Assembly: GCA_903813345.2 (NCBI GenBank)
Contig: CAIIXF020000005.1
Coordinates: 21,457,375-21,521,374 of the forward strand
Reading direction: 5' to 3'
DNA from: Owenia fusiformis
Lineage: Eukaryota; Annelida; Polychaeta; Sabellida; Oweniidae
DNA length: 64,000 bases
Both the position numbers and the translations under genes were made by a program. The notes under the pieces are model-generated. The model did no database searches and had not been told where the DNA came from. It saw only the letters and a program-made list of their open reading frames with translations. This document shows positions 33,878 to 45,708 of the stretch, one piece after another (position 1 is the first letter of the stretch; every line of letters begins with the position of its first letter).

Positions 33878-34830
33878 TTTTTACTATTTTTTGACGTAAA
33901 ATATCTCAAAAATGGTAAAAATTTGATGCTGACATATATTGAACAAAATGTAGGGAATGCTTAAATCTAGTAATGATGTAATTCATTGCAAGAAATGATC
34001 AAGTATAAGGCAAACTTTGAGAAACTTGTCAATCACAAAACCTGCCATTGACTTAATACATGAGAAAGTTTCCTAAAAATGACGAAGTCCTACTTTTTGT
34101 CAAATTTTATGGAGTAAACACAAAAAAAAAATGTATTTCCAAGAGCTTTGAAATCTTCAGAGGACATAAGTTGCATATACAGCAACTACTACAAGTTATT
34201 TGAAAGTTCTACTTCAACAAAGTGTCTAATATTTACAGAAAATTTGACTTTTTGACGTCAAAATCAGCAATTTCTCGGAAACGGGGCGAACTTGGAAATG
34301 GCGATGATAGGTCAAATAGGCATTATGGATATGCATAAAATGACTGTGGATATGACTCAATCTGAATAGCAGTTTTAATTTGTGCGGCCAATGTTGACAG
34401 ACGGACAGATGGACCAACAGACGGACGGACGCCTGGGCGATCCCATAGGCTCACTGTGTGAGCCAATAACACTGGAAGTCATTTTGGGAGTCACTGTCAC
34501 TGTTCCTTTACCTTTGAGAATACTCTTCTCAACAATACATTTGCATTAATGGGATGATATTGACATCAACCCGATATCATCCCGCTTATTCTAATATCAT
34601 CCCAATATCAGTCTTGATCCCAAATATGTGATTTATCATTTGCTGTTACATACCTGATATTGCTTTGACCATATGGTATGATACAAAAGAATACCATAAA
34701 AATGGTACTTTGTAATTAATCTCTTGGTATTTTGGAATGATATATCATATTTGTATCCACTCATTGAAATTGATTTGTGATAATCATTCGTATATTGATA
34801 TCATATTCATTCACATTCACCGATGGTTTA

Positions 34831-37015
34831 TTTAAAAGAGAGTGACATTCCATCAAATATGGCCTTTAACTCTAAAGTTCCAAGTCTGATTTTTGAAGTA
34901 AGAATTAGTTTTGTCTGATTTTTCATGTAGCTGCTCCTCTGGATATAGGAATATTTTCTTGCAAAAATCATATATAATAATTTCTACTAAAATTGATTAT
35001 CAAAGTCAAAAAGTAAAGAAGTCAGAAAATGCTTTCATGAATGAGCCGATTATTACATCTTTTTTAAATATTGCACTAATTTATGCTGATACAGAGAGTT
35101 AATTACTTGAATTATAATTACTCCATTACTTGATAGCATTTTTACATCATCATAGTTGATGTAATGGTCAAAATACATAAAAATACCATTAATTAAAGGG
35201 GCAACAAGGTCTGTAGAGAAAAAATTCAAATTTTTTTACTTTTTCAGAGCTATCAGGGCAACATTTGGCTTAACATCTTCTTTGACATACCTATTTTCTT
35301 AAAATGTGTGGATAAACTAGCATTAAGATATGGCATTATTTTAGCGTCTTTATTCGATATTCTCAATTTCATGTTTGAAATTTCAATTTTCTTAGAGTTT
35401 TCATTTATCAATTCAAACTTTTTAATTTTTGTCCAATATTTTCAATTCTATGTTTGATAATCCATATCTTTTGTTTGGTATTACACTTTTTAATTCAAAC
35501 TTTCAAAGTTTTTATTCAATTTTAGTAATGTTGTTTAAAAATAAATCTTCAGTGTTTGATATTTTAACTGATATTTTAACACATCTATCAAACTGCGAAA
35601 AAACAGCTTCGAAAGGGAAAATCAAACACCAAACACCAAAAATCAAGATGTCAAACACTGAAAAAATCTTTCATTGCAAAATCGATAATAGGTTCGATGT
35701 TTAATTTTTAGGATTCAAAAATATTAAACTAAAGATTCCAAATACACTTCCTTTAATTTTCGATCCAATAGTTCAAACAAAAATGATGAAATGCTCGAAC
35801 CAAAATTATACAAAAGTTCGAACTAAGAAATCAACACTTGCAAGCTGTTTTTCCCATTCAAACAGTTCGGCATTCTTGAGTTCGACATTTCCGATATTAT
35901 ACCATTACACGTACCTTAATTCAGAAAAATAATAGAAAATCTAGTTCTGACATTTTTCCCACTCCAGGAGTAAACTATTGATATAATGCGCATGCTCAAA
36001 ATGCCGAACAGTTTTAATAGAAAAATAAGAAATGCCAAACTGTTTGAATAGAAAAATGGAAAGTTCGAATAAGAAAAATGTATAAATCAAATACCAAAAT
36101 GAAAAGTTCAAACATGTTATGTATAAAAGTTTGTAGATAAAAGTTGGTTTGAGGTCGTGTAATTATTGCTTTGAACTATAGAACATTGAATTTAACATTA
36201 TTTTTTCTTATTCAAAATACGTTTTTCTCATTTGAAGTTCTCAACATTTACTTTGAATTTTTTTCCTTATTTGATGTTTTTGAAAAAATTGCTTTGATAA
36301 CAGATATTTTTCAATTTGAAATTAAATTTAAGAAGTGATTTCAAACTGTTGACCTGTACATACCTATTGGTTATTGTATTGTATCTATAACCAACAATGA
36401 AGGTGATCAATACCTCTTGGGTGTATGGTCCTAATTTCAAAATAAATCCCGAGGGACAGAAACCCCTCCTTGGAAGGAGCTCTGTTATATTTTATGTGCA
36501 CTCATACAAAAACAATGAAATACAAGTACACACCACAGCCTTTTATACGCATTGTGGACCTTTATGCTATATTTTAGTATATTTTAAGAGTCAATGCCTT
36601 AGTCCAATACAACCAAAGAGGGGATAAATCGATTGGTCCAAGTGCGTCATTTTCACAAATGATAGATGCAGAGGTATTTCACGATTTGAAACACCTATAC
36701 TAATACTGCAACCCAATGGGGGTCTGGGAAGATGGGATATTATCAATAGAATAAAAGGGGTTTACGAAAAGCGACCAACCCCACCGACCACTGACCGGTG
36801 GGTGTTTTCCACTGGTAGCCTCAAAACAGGGTTTGAAGAAAATGTGTAAAAAACGACCATATCATGTAAAAGACCGACCATATTTGTAGCCTTAAAATAT
36901 TAATAATTCGATTTTGAATGTCAATCGTAGGCAACGTTTTTTCCAATTTTGTTCCGTTCAACGAAAGGCAAGCAAACAACCATTAACAAACCCATTGTTT
37001 TTACGGGAATCTATC
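34831..37015. other. Centre of the giant element: low-complexity DNA
   Basis: 35200-35330 resembles 47090-47235 (shared AAGGTCTGTRGAGA, GAGCTATC, AACATCTTCTT). 35340-36330 is a degenerate array of TTCAAAC/TTCGAAC/GTTTGA words on both strands. No gene recognised. Confidence 0.5.
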
Positions 37016-37019
37016 CTAA

Positions 37020-37795
37020 TTTTTTACTGAAAGGAGGAGGGAAATTAGTGCAACAGATTTCGGAAAGTCATATGTTGGATTTTGGCTATTCTCTGAGGAT
37101 TTAAACAGGTGCATATGTTAGATCAATGCATTACCTCCAGGAAAAGCTCTCATAGGGATGATAAAATAATTTTGACTCTAAGACAGGGGAGGTGCAAACA
37201 ACCCACCCACACGTTTTTTCTGAAATGTTCTGATTTTCAACCCCTTCCACCCCTGCTTTTTTAATTTTTGTTGCATCAATATGTTGTGATTTGCCACACA
37301 GTTAACCACTTTTAAGGAATAAGTAATTCCTACAGGGGCTTTAAAGATATCCATTATGGGTGACCAAAATTAGCTGAAAGCAATGGATTGCATGAGTTTT
37401 CCCTATGGGAAAATAACATGGGAAATATTGTTTTCCACTTTATCTAAAAGGAATCACTTATTCCTTTAAAGGGGTTAACTGTATGTCAAAACGCAATATA
37501 TTTATGCAAGAAAAAATATAAAAGCCGGAGTAGAAGAGGTTGAAAATCAGGAAAATACTTCAGAAAAAACATGTGGGTGGGTTGTTTGCATCTACCCTGT
37601 CTCAAAGTCGAAATTATTTTATCATCTCTAGAAGTGCTTTTCCTGGAATTCTGAACATGATGTAATGTTGTGTGCATTCTCTTATCGGGTTTATTGTCAT
37701 ATGCACCTGTTTAAATCCTCAGAAAATAGCCAAAATCCAACATATGACTGTCCGAAATCTGTTGCGCTAATTCCCCTCCTACTTTAACATACAAT
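37020..37795. repeat. Long inverted repeat
   Basis: Left arm 37020-37330 and right arm 37450-37795 pair through GGAGGAGGGAAATTAGTGC, GCAACAGATTTCGGA and AACCCACCCACAYG. The loop is about 120 bp. A GAACATGATGTAATGTTGTG word at 37653 recurs at 37836. The tip resembles 63830-63880 (ATCTGTTGCACTATCTTCCC), so it is a dispersed family. Confidence 0.7.
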
Positions 37796-38254
37796 TTCGA
37801 AATAAAAATGATTTGTTATTGTCATAGCCTACTGAATTCTGAACATGATGTAATGTTGTGTGCATTCTCTTATCGGGTTTAAAAGTGACTAACCATTTCA
37901 GTACACCATTAGAAAGCTTTTTTGACATAGTGAATGTAGTTTTTACCAGCTGATGTTTAACAACTGAGAAATCAAACATTGCGTTATGTCGTGAGCACCG
38001 ACAATGTAAGTGTGTTTTTGTAATTGCGTTTCATATTTATGAACTTAATGCAATGTTATGTGCATTTTCTCATCATAATCCAAACTGACTCACCATTATG
38101 AAATTGGTCTTCTAACAACTGAGACATTGTCAACATAATTTTCTTACTATAAAGAACAGTGGTCTGTCTGTCTGTCCAGACATCTGGTCCAAGACAGTTT
38201 GATCTTGGGCCCTCATACTTTGTCATCATACTAATTGGGCTGGTGGTCATGCAA

Positions 38255-39320
38255 GGTCAGGATCATCTCGAGGTCAATATCTAGGAATTTGCTTTTTGAA
38301 GACCCCTGGTCTGTGCTGTGACCCTTGACGTAATTAAGTGACCTGAGGTCAAGGTCAAATTTATTGGTCAAGGTCATCCCAAGGTCTAAGGCCAATATCT
38401 TGGCATTTGGCGTTTTAATGCTTTGGGGGCTGTGATGACCCTTGTTGATCCATTATTAGGTAACCTGAGGTCAATGTCATTCCTTGGGACTTGCTTTGAC
38501 CCTTGGTGACCAAGGGTAAGGTGACCTGAAGTCAATGTCATTCCTAGGCCAAAGGTCAATATCTAGGTATTTATTGATTAGGTGACCTGAGGTCAAGGTC
38601 AGTGTTTATGAATCAAGGTCATCTCAAGGTCAAAAGTGATTATCTAAGTATTTGGTGTTTGTTTTAATTACCTTTGGGGCTGCTGTGACCCTTGGCGACC
38701 AAATATTAGGTGACCTGCGGTCAAAGTCATTCCAAGGTCACAGGTTAATATCTAGGTATTTGGAGTTTAAAGACCCCGGGGGGCTGTTTTGACACTTGGC
38801 GACCTATGATTAGGTGACCTGAGGTCAAGGTAAATGTTAATGGGTCAAGGTCATCTAAAGGACCTTGGCAGCTGTGGCTCTCGGTTATCAATGATTGGGT
38901 GACATGAGGTCAATGGTCAATGGGTGATATTTATTTGGAGTTTTAAGACCTTGGGGGCTGCTGGGACCCTTGGCGACCCATGATACGGTGAACTAAGGTC
39001 AAAGTCAACATTATATTGGTCAATGTCATCTCAAGGCCAAAGGTTGATATTTAAGTATTTGATGTCTTAGGACACTTAAGGATACTGTTATCCCTGGCGA
39101 CTCATATTAAGGTGACCTAAGGTCAAAGTCAATGTTTGTGGGTCAAGGTCATCTCACAGTCAAAGGTGAATAACTAGGTATTTGGAGTGTCAAGGCCATT
39201 GGACAAGTTCACTACAATTCAAGAATCAGTCAAGGTTAAACCGTCAATATACAGGTATTTAGCATTTTACGGGGGCTGCTGACATGTGGGGGCTGCTGAC
39301 ATGTGAGGGCTGCTGTGACC
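38255..39320 (+). repeat. Tandem satellite rich in AGGTCA/TGACCT
   Basis: About eight to nine diverged units of roughly 110-130 bp with the order GGGGCTGCTGTGACCCTTGG, GCGACC, AGGTGACCTGAGGTCAAGGT, GTCAAGGTCATCTCAAGG, AATATCTAGGTATTTGG. No coding sequence. Confidence 0.8.
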
Positions 39321-39547
39321 ATTGGTGAGTCATTCGAACAGGAAATAAACCATCGGATACATAGAGGATATCCAATAATTTATAAGAGGTGATTCTTAAT
39401 CCACTAATGAATATAATAATAGGATTTTATTAGTACTGATGCCCTTTTAGGGCCAAATGTACATCCGATATACAATTTTCAATAACAGTAAATATAGCAA
39501 TAAAGTAAAGAAAATAGGATTACATTCTTCAAATGACATATAAAATG

Positions 39548-39845
39548 TTACTTTGAAATAAGAATCCTGTCTCTACCAATCATTAGATACTTTATCATGT
39601 CAGCAGATTCTTTTAATATGATCCCCTCAATCGTCAATAGAAAAATTGTCTTTTGGTGGTCATTCATGTTTTTAAAATTAAGTTTTTCAATATGGTATTT
39701 TCTGATAAACTCCAATTTTTTACATTTGAATAAAAAGTGTGTTTCATCTTCTATAACCGAGTCCTTAAATATTTTACAAAATCGACTATTAAGATCAGTG
39801 ATTGGTTTTGTATATCTGCCTCTCTCTATCTCTAGATTGTGGGCG
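39548..39845 (-). pseudogene. Retrotransposon ORF2 C-terminus
   Basis: Minus frame carrying ISAHNLEIERGRYTKPITDL and RFCKIF...IEDETHFLFKC, the Cys/His-containing C-terminal block of LINE-type polymerases, ending ...MIGRDRILISK. Position two of the usual CxxC is Ile-Phe here, so the motif is partly lost. The frame continues at 41215 once the 39851-41209 insertion is removed. Confidence 0.8.
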
Positions 39846-39850
39846 CTTAT

Positions 39851-41209
39851 CAGGGGCGTAGGAAGGTGTAAATTCAACACTACGCCAAAAATCCCGCCAA
39901 AAAAATATGAAACAATTGTGTCAATATTCTATATCAAAACGCCTATATTATGCTCGTAAAACGTCATTTTATGGTAACAGAGATTTCAAGCTTGCAATAT
40001 TCACAACCTAAATGTGAACGGAAATACTTAAGCGATGCATTTGTATGGGCGATTGGTCATACGTATAGGTTGGCGTTTCGATTTCATATGCAAGCTTTAA
40101 ATCCCCGATAACTTTTTAATGTGCTTTAAAATGTTCGAATGATTTTCATCATTTAAAATCACCTTGGAAAGCCTATCTTTTAAATCTCGACACAAATCAT
40201 TCTCACTTTGCTAATATCTCGAACGATTGAGACTACCAATTTCCCAAAAACAATTAGAGATTTTTTAATCATTTTCGAATAATTGAATTAAGATCTGAAG
40301 ATATATAGTATTGTCGGATTCCATCGTGTACCGTGCAATACAATACGTACAGATTAAAGAAACTAGTTTGATCAATTGATATAAAGAAACGCATTCGTGA
40401 TCAATGAAACAAATAAATACACCCACCACAAAGGTCAAATCGAGGTCAACGTGACTTAGGGGATGCCAAAAAATGTTATAAAACAAGAATCTATTATTTG
40501 TCAAATGAAAAAAAACTAGGTTATCGCTTTTCTAGAACTGAAATCAATGGAACGTGTAATTGTATAATCAGCATTTTCAAGTTGTTTTTGTCTTTAACAT
40601 CCATATTTCAAAAAGTACTACCAATACTCCAGTGATTTAGTAAGAAAATAGATAATTGTTGACTTAACTATAATTTCGTGTCTATGATTTTGCATAGCAA
40701 CGGAATATAAATCGATAGTGAAATTGAAAAATTGGGGTAGGGGAGAATAAAAAAAATATACATCTAAATTTAAAGAGGTTCATCATTATAATTATATGAT
40801 ACCATAGTTAGCATACAAGCATTACGGAAAATGCAGAAAAAATGTCAAAGGTATTCATCAAGTAGTTTTTGAAAAAAAACAGCTTTCCTCTCAAATTCGT
40901 GAAGAGAACGCGATTCACGAATATTTGGCGAAATTGTATTTATAAGACAGTCAATAGTGGCTCGATTTTCATGAAATAAAGCATGTTGGTAAGGGAATTC
41001 AATCTGTTAAATGATATTTGCCAGACAGACCAATAATGATATGGTATCCACAAAACATTTCTTTAGGCTAGTGTGCTCGAGATTACTTTTACAATTTAAA
41101 CAATGAGAAAATATGACTAAAGAACATAGGAAAGTTAAAAAGTCTTTTTTATTCTCACTTTTCAACACTACGCACTGGCGTTTTGGCGTACATTGTTCCT
41201 ACGCCACTG
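39851..41209. mobile_element. 1.36-kb TIR element with 5-bp target duplication
   Basis: Ends CAGGGGCGTAGGAA (39851) and, complemented, CAGTGGCGTAGGAA (to 41209), with subterminal TTCAACACTACGC also shared. CTTAT flanks both sides (39846-39850, 41210-41214). It lies inside the retrotransposon C-terminal coding region. The interior is AT-rich and non-coding; ORFs 40265-40504 and similar have no domain. The terminus is hAT-like but the duplication is 5 bp. Confidence 0.85.
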
Positions 41210-41214
41210 CTTAT

Positions 41215-41772
41215 ACGTAATCTAGTTAAATGTTCAGCGTTTGAAAGTGTCGTTTCTGAAAGGTAGTGTTCAAAAGTGCGATTTTAGTTGTTTAAATAAT
41301 CTAAGTTTCCCCCCATTCCCACTTATCAGATTCTTCCAATATACTTGATATCACTCTATTAATTTCTTTTTGACTTTAATAGCAAGCCTATTTGTGCTCA
41401 TCTCTTTGTTTACCTTATCTTCAAGATTCAATTCATCAGACATTTTTATTTTAATATGGCACAGTATATTTTTGAGTTGTTTGTGCCATGTAAATGTGTA
41501 ATTTGTTAAATCAAATGTTTTACTCATAATTAATGAATGTTTAGTAAACTCCCATTTGCACTCAACTCTAAATGACCGAGGTATTTGATTTGTCTTTTTA
41601 TAATATCAACTACCAAAGGTATTCTTACCAATTCTCCTCTTACTGCCATGTTTGTGGCTTTTCTATGAACCCCGAGAACATATTTTTGGAACCGAATATG
41701 ATTGTTTTCAATTAAAACACTTTCGTATTTCTGTTCAATATCTCGATTAGTTTGGCAGTCACGCTTGGTATA
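41215..41772 (-). pseudogene. Retrotransposon ORF2, thumb/C-terminal portion
   Basis: Read on the minus strand across the mariner gap, this continues from LYGSEIWFND. It gives FQKYVLGVHRKATNMAVRGE and LVRIPLVVDIIKRQI, the conserved region after the RT thumb in LINE polymerases. It leads into LTRLRISAHNLEIERGRY at the next insertion site. The stretch from the mariner boundary down to about 41580 is open. Confidence 0.75.
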
Positions 41773-41774
41773 TA

Positions 41775-42674
41775 CGAGGGGTGATCAATAAGTAATGGAC
41801 GCTTTTTTACACAGATGCTTTTTATAGACCAATGCAGTTGAATGTAGGCTGAACAAATCAAACCATTATGGTCATGAATTACCCCATTTTGTTATGCCAT
41901 AGTTGATTTTGAATATTTTATCATCACTATGTGGTATTCATGCCACATTCGTTCCACAGGGCCCTCTAAATAGGTTCCATCAAGTGCTACATGTACACAA
42001 TTCCCCATTCTCTTAACTCAAGATTGTGAGACAAGGCTGAATTCATTCTCTGACATGGTATCAAGATGCAATTGCATGGGTTGTTTTATTTCACCAATGT
42101 CAATAAACATGCGTCCTTTCTCTATAGAAATAAGTAGTATAGAAATAAACAAGTCACATGTGAGCAGATCTGGACAATATGGTGCATTGGCCAAGGTTTT
42201 TAGGTCCAGGGATATTGTTTTCTGAACATTTTGAGATCTGTGGGCAGGTGCATTGTCCATATGGAGTAGGGTGTTCCCTTCTCTCACCACCCCTTTCTTC
42301 CACAATGCTTTCTCAAATTGACCTGCAAACCCCTTCCATACAACACTCTGAAATTACAATACTTTCTGTTTATGTGTTACCAGTCAGCAAAAATTTTAAA
42401 CAACACAACACGTGTTGCATATAAAAAGTTCAAATCTAACTGAAATTTACCAAACTGACTAAAAACTGAATATGTGACGTAAATGTCGGTCCCGGGGTAC
42501 CTGTACCTCCTTCACGGAAATAAGGATATATCAATATGTATTATACATTTTGTTTTCAAATCTTCAGAATTGATAGATAATTGAATGATGTATCACTGGT
42601 AGGAAAATCAAAGGGATTGGTCTATAAAAAGTATCTGTGTAAAAAAGCGTCTATTACTTATTGATCACCCCTCG
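41775..42674 (-). mobile_element. mariner element inside the retrotransposon
   Basis: TIR CGAGGGGTGATCAATAAGTA and its mirror, with further arm similarity (AAAAAGCATCTGTGTAAAAA-type) for about 70 bp, and TA at 41773-41774 and 42675-42676. At 900 bp it is an internally deleted mariner retaining only the C-terminal half of the transposase. Confidence 0.9.
42018..42305 (-). pseudogene. mariner transposase, C-terminal catalytic remnant
   Basis: The frame contains LLHMDNAPAHRSQNVQKTI (second catalytic Asp) and APYCPDLLTCDLF (the YSPDLAPCDFFLF-type block with the third catalytic Asp). The two aspartates are separated by about 33-34 residues, as in mariner DD34D enzymes. The N-terminal HTH region and the first catalytic Asp are absent, and the block after CDLF is diverged. 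Non-functional fragment within the 900-bp mariner. Confidence 0.85.
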
Positions 42675-42681
42675 TATATCA

Positions 42682-42918
42682 TTAAACCATATTTCCGAAC
42701 CATATAAAGCGACTGGTTTGATCATACAATTTCATTTTCAGTGAAGACTTCATCTCTGTGCTGCTTGTCAATTGATAAACTTTAAACATGGCTTTATTTG
42801 CTTTTTCTTTTATGTTTTGTTGGGCCGGTTTAAAATATTCCGAAGCACTTAAGACAATTCCCAAATATGTATACCTTTGAACATTTTGTATATTCTTAGC
42901 ATTTATTTGAAATCGTTC
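42682..42918 (-). pseudogene. Retrotransposon ORF2, post-RT segment
   Basis: Minus frame with YLGIVLSASEYFKP-type thumb sequence and KANKAMFKVYQL...SLKMKLYDQ. A one-base frameshift near 42720 is needed to reach LYGSEIWFND, the conserved LYGSExW block that abuts the mariner insertion. Confidence 0.75.
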
Positions 42919-43457
42919 TTAACAAACTTTGCCACATTTCCAGAATTTCATAATTCTTGTTTTGTCAATGTTAATTTCAAGTTTCCAGTCATCACAGAAG
43001 GATTCAAGAGTGTTTAGTTTTAGCTGCATTCCTTCTTTACTAGTATCAAATATGACTAAATCGTCTGCAAATAGCAAACTGCTAACATGTTGAGTTTCAA
43101 GGAACGGAGATTTCCCAACATTATCAAACTTTTTTATAATACCATTTATATATATGTTAAATAATAATGGACTGAGCGAGTCTCCTTGTTTTACACCCCG
43201 AGCACATGAAAACGATTCCGTATAAGTTGAGTGATTAAGTTTTACACACGCCTTGGCATTTTCATACATGGTTTTAATGATTTTGTAGAAGTGCCCTTTA
43301 ATTCCTGACTTTTGCAACTTATACATAGGGCCAGTGTGCCAAATGCCTTCTTTAGGTCCACAAAGCAGGCATAAAAATTACTTTTATTTTGATGAACATA
43401 TTTGTCAATAAGAGACCGAATTATAAATATATGGTCGGTCGTTCTTGCTTTCTTCAT
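42919..43457 (-). pseudogene. Reverse transcriptase palm (catalytic part)
   Basis: Two overlapping minus frames. 43242-43457 has ACFVDLKKAF, RT motif A with its catalytic Asp; the usual second Asp of AFD is Gly. 42919-43326 has RGVKQGDSLSPLLFNIYING (motif B) and LLFADDLVIF (motif C, catalytic FADD at residues 86-89 of that frame), then CDDWKLEINIDKTRIMKF (motifs D/E). A frameshift near 43320 joins them. The catalytic residues are intact although the ORF is broken, so decay is moderate. Confidence 0.9.
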
Positions 43458-44011
43458 AAAACCTGCCTGGTTTTATTTGATTTGACAAATGCATAAAGGC
43501 TATTATATAGCACATTGGAAATTTTTTTCGATAAGCATTCCGAAATAAATATGCCACGATAGTTACCTGGTACTCGAGGGTTATTTTTCTTGTAAATTGG
43601 TACAATATAGGATTTATTCCACGATACTGGGTATTGGTTATTAGATAATATTTCATTGAATATCTTGCAAATGCGAGGAATTAAAATTTGCCTTCCTGCC
43701 TTTACCCATTCATTAGATATTCCACTTTTACCCGCAGCTTTTTTATTTTTTAGTTGGTTTACTACCATATTGATCTCTTCATATGTTATCTTGTAACTAA
43801 GTTCGTCAAAATTAGGCTCGTTTTCTAGTTTTCTCAATCTATTTAAAACGTTGTCATCATTACTGTTATTTGAAAATAATTTAGAAAAATGATTTTTCCA
43901 TTCAGATGCCTCTATATCATAACAGGGGTTATTAAAATGAATTGCTATCTTTTCTGAGGCTACTGAGAAGCTTCCAATATTCGGAAGGGTTATTTTCTTC
44001 AAAGTCTTCAA
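43454..44011 (-). pseudogene. Reverse transcriptase fingers
   Basis: A 185-codon minus frame: ITYEEINMVVNQLKNKKAAG and KSGISNEWVKAG match the start of LINE RT domains. WNKSYIVPIYKKNNPRVPGN then YRGIFISECLSKKISNVLYN match the W....i.PiyK.gd...p.NYRgI....l.K block. It is interrupted near 43460 by a frameshift before motif A. Confidence 0.9.
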
Positions 44012-44472
44012 GTTTCAATATTAAACTGTTTTTGAATCGTTTATTGCTTGACTTATATAATTTTCTATATTGTTTTAGTACATGGAAATTGGATTTTCAA
44101 GCTTGTTCGTTGTTCAGTGATTTCACCATTTGTAAACCCAATCGTCTAACGCGCTTATTCAAAACGGAACAAGAAACGTTAAACCATGCTTTGTTATTCC
44201 TCATATTAGGTTGTGATATTTTTCTTTTCTTTGGAGATAATGTCGCTGTTGTAATAAGTAAATCATTTAATTTATTCATACTTTCATTTACCCTGTTTTG
44301 TGAAGAGTGCTCAATAAGCTCATCGAATGACTTCAATTTAACTGCGATCGGCGCTGTTTGACGAGTTTCACGAAAGACAAATGGGGATAAGTTATCCCAT
44401 TTGAATGAATTCGCCTTCGAACTTACATGATTTTTTTTGGTGCAGATAGGATTCTTATAACAATTTTCTACT
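44012..44472 (-). pseudogene. Retrotransposon linker between endonuclease and RT
   Basis: Minus frame 44097-44472 includes KNHVSSKANSFKWDNLSP and NNKAWFNVSCSVLNKRVRR (WWN.eC-like block). A frameshift near 44105 leads into YRKLYKSSNKRFKNSLILKL and SEYWKLLSSLRKDSNSF (to about 43925), the typical charged linker with the FWkll motif preceding the RT. The reading at 44472 continues at 44896 when the TTAA insertion is removed. Confidence 0.8.
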
Positions 44473-44476
44473 TTAA

Positions 44477-44891
44477 GGTCAGGGTGCATGATGGGAAATT
44501 TTCTGCATTTCTCAATTGAGTCACATGTTATTTTTTAAACAGGAATCACTCCTTCCCAACATTGTCTATATCTTCCAGTCTTGCACAAAGAGTGCACTTA
44601 TGTGCCTAGAAAAGACTTGTGAGAAGAATGTTTTGATAAAGTGTAAGAAGAAACAAGAAAATTCAGTGAAAAAATTCAGAAATTTTTGAGAAATTTTTTT
44701 CACTGAATTTTCTCATTTTTTATACATTTTACAAAACGAATCTTCTCACAAGGCTTTTCTAGGCACATAAGTACACTCTTTGTGCAAACCTGGAAGATGT
44801 AGACAATGTGGGGAAGGAATTATTCTTGTTTGAAAAATAACATGTGACTCAATTGAGGAGTCCAGAAAATTTCCCAACATGCACCCTGTCC
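44477..44891. mobile_element. 415-bp foldback with TTAA duplication
   Basis: Near-complete inverted repeat, ends GGTCAGGGTGCATGATGGGA (44477) and, complemented, GGACAGGGTGCATGTTGGGA (to 44891), with TTAA at 44473-44476 and 44892-44895. The arms are about 200 bp and meet in an A/T-rich centre. Piggybac/Kolobok-type MITE by duplication. Inserted in the retrotransposon linker. Confidence 0.85.
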
Positions 44892-44895
44892 TTAA

Positions 44896-45000
44896 GTAAC
44901 ATGGAAATCATGCAATGATCTGATAAAGAGCTTAAACTATCATGAACCTTAAATAATCTTATTCTATTCATGATTGACTGTTTTGCAAGGCAATAATTAG
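44896..45000 (-). pseudogene. Retrotransposon endonuclease, C-terminal piece
   Basis: Minus frame NYCLAKQSIMNRIRLFKVHD then SLSSLSDHCMISMLLK. SDH is the catalytic Ser-Asp-His motif of APE-type endonucleases. It continues directly into the linker after the TTAA element. Confidence 0.85.
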
Positions 45001-45366
45001 AGGTTATGTCACTATCATTGCATATATGCCCGAGGGTTTCAGTGATATATGGCCCGACCTTGGGAGGGACATTGATCACCGAGAACCAAGGGCATATGTG
45101 CAACTATAGTGACATAAACGATTTATAACATACCTATGATGATCTAGTCTGGTCAGAGAGTACCATTTTCTTATCTAGTTGACTAGCATTGGTTCTGAAA
45201 TGATGATTTATTCCCATGTTTGTACCTTTCGAATGTACGAGTCAATCTGTATGACGTAGTCCCAGCGCTTGACCAATCAGAAAGTTGGCGGACGCGGGCT
45301 TTTCAATAGTTATATTGGCCTGCTGTCTTGTCAACAGTTTACACTATACATCATCATAGGTATATT
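45001..45366. mobile_element. Composite insertion in the endonuclease
   Basis: Splits the coding region between SSSVDY and NYCLAKQS. It holds two inverted repeats: TTATGTCACTAT...ATAGTGACATAA (about 45003-45117) and ATACCTATGATGAT...ATCATCATAGGTAT (about 45131-45363). ATAAT flanks both sides and may be the target duplication. Type unassigned. Confidence 0.6.
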
Positions 45367-45708
45367 ATAATCAACAGAACTACTTCCATTGTATTTATGG
45401 CATGTGAACGAGCCAAATGTGTCGCCAAAAATACGATCGTTCAATATTCTCATGTTTGTAGATTTGCATATATCAAGCAATTTGTAGCCACTTTCGTTCA
45501 CTTTTGAATCTTTGTTCAAACGTAAAGTTGGTACTGAGTCAATTATGTAATCATCATAAAATGGAATTGTACTATCTCCATCACATTCAATATAATCATT
45601 TAGAACACCGGTTCTTGCATTGAAATCTCCCATCATTATTATGTCCCCAAGACTTGATATTTTTGATAATTCAGCTAAAAGCATGTCAATGGGGTCGACC
45701 CTATCCAT
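45367..45708 (-). pseudogene. Retrotransposon endonuclease, central piece
   Basis: Minus frame with LGDIIMMGDFNARTGVLNDY (GDFNAR active-site block), ESGYKLLDICKSTNMRILND and GSFTCHKYNGSSSVDY, the ordered APE-type endonuclease motifs. The preceding part of the domain with the Asn and Glu motifs is missing at the 5' truncation. Confidence 0.9.

Larger units (their letters stand above)
30320..34464. mobile_element. Composite insertion with 13-bp flanking repeats
   Basis: Flanked by AATAACATTGGAA (30307-30319) and AATAACACTGGAA (34465-34477). The right arm of the giant element carries this word only once, so the 4.1 kb between is an insertion. The element ends in a hairpin, GGCTCAC-TGT-GTGAGCC (34448-34464), after a GACGGACGGACG simple repeat, and starts near AGGACCCATGGTCCT. 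It was itself later split by a mariner (30386-31839) and a Helentron-like element (32148-33877). Class of the base element uncertain. Confidence 0.6.

Noticed and set aside
42179-42424. Plus-strand ORF opposite the mariner transposase
   Set aside because: Antisense shadow of the minus-strand transposase fragment.
43942-44361. 139-codon plus-strand ORF
   Set aside because: Antisense shadow of the retrotransposon linker/RT coding region.
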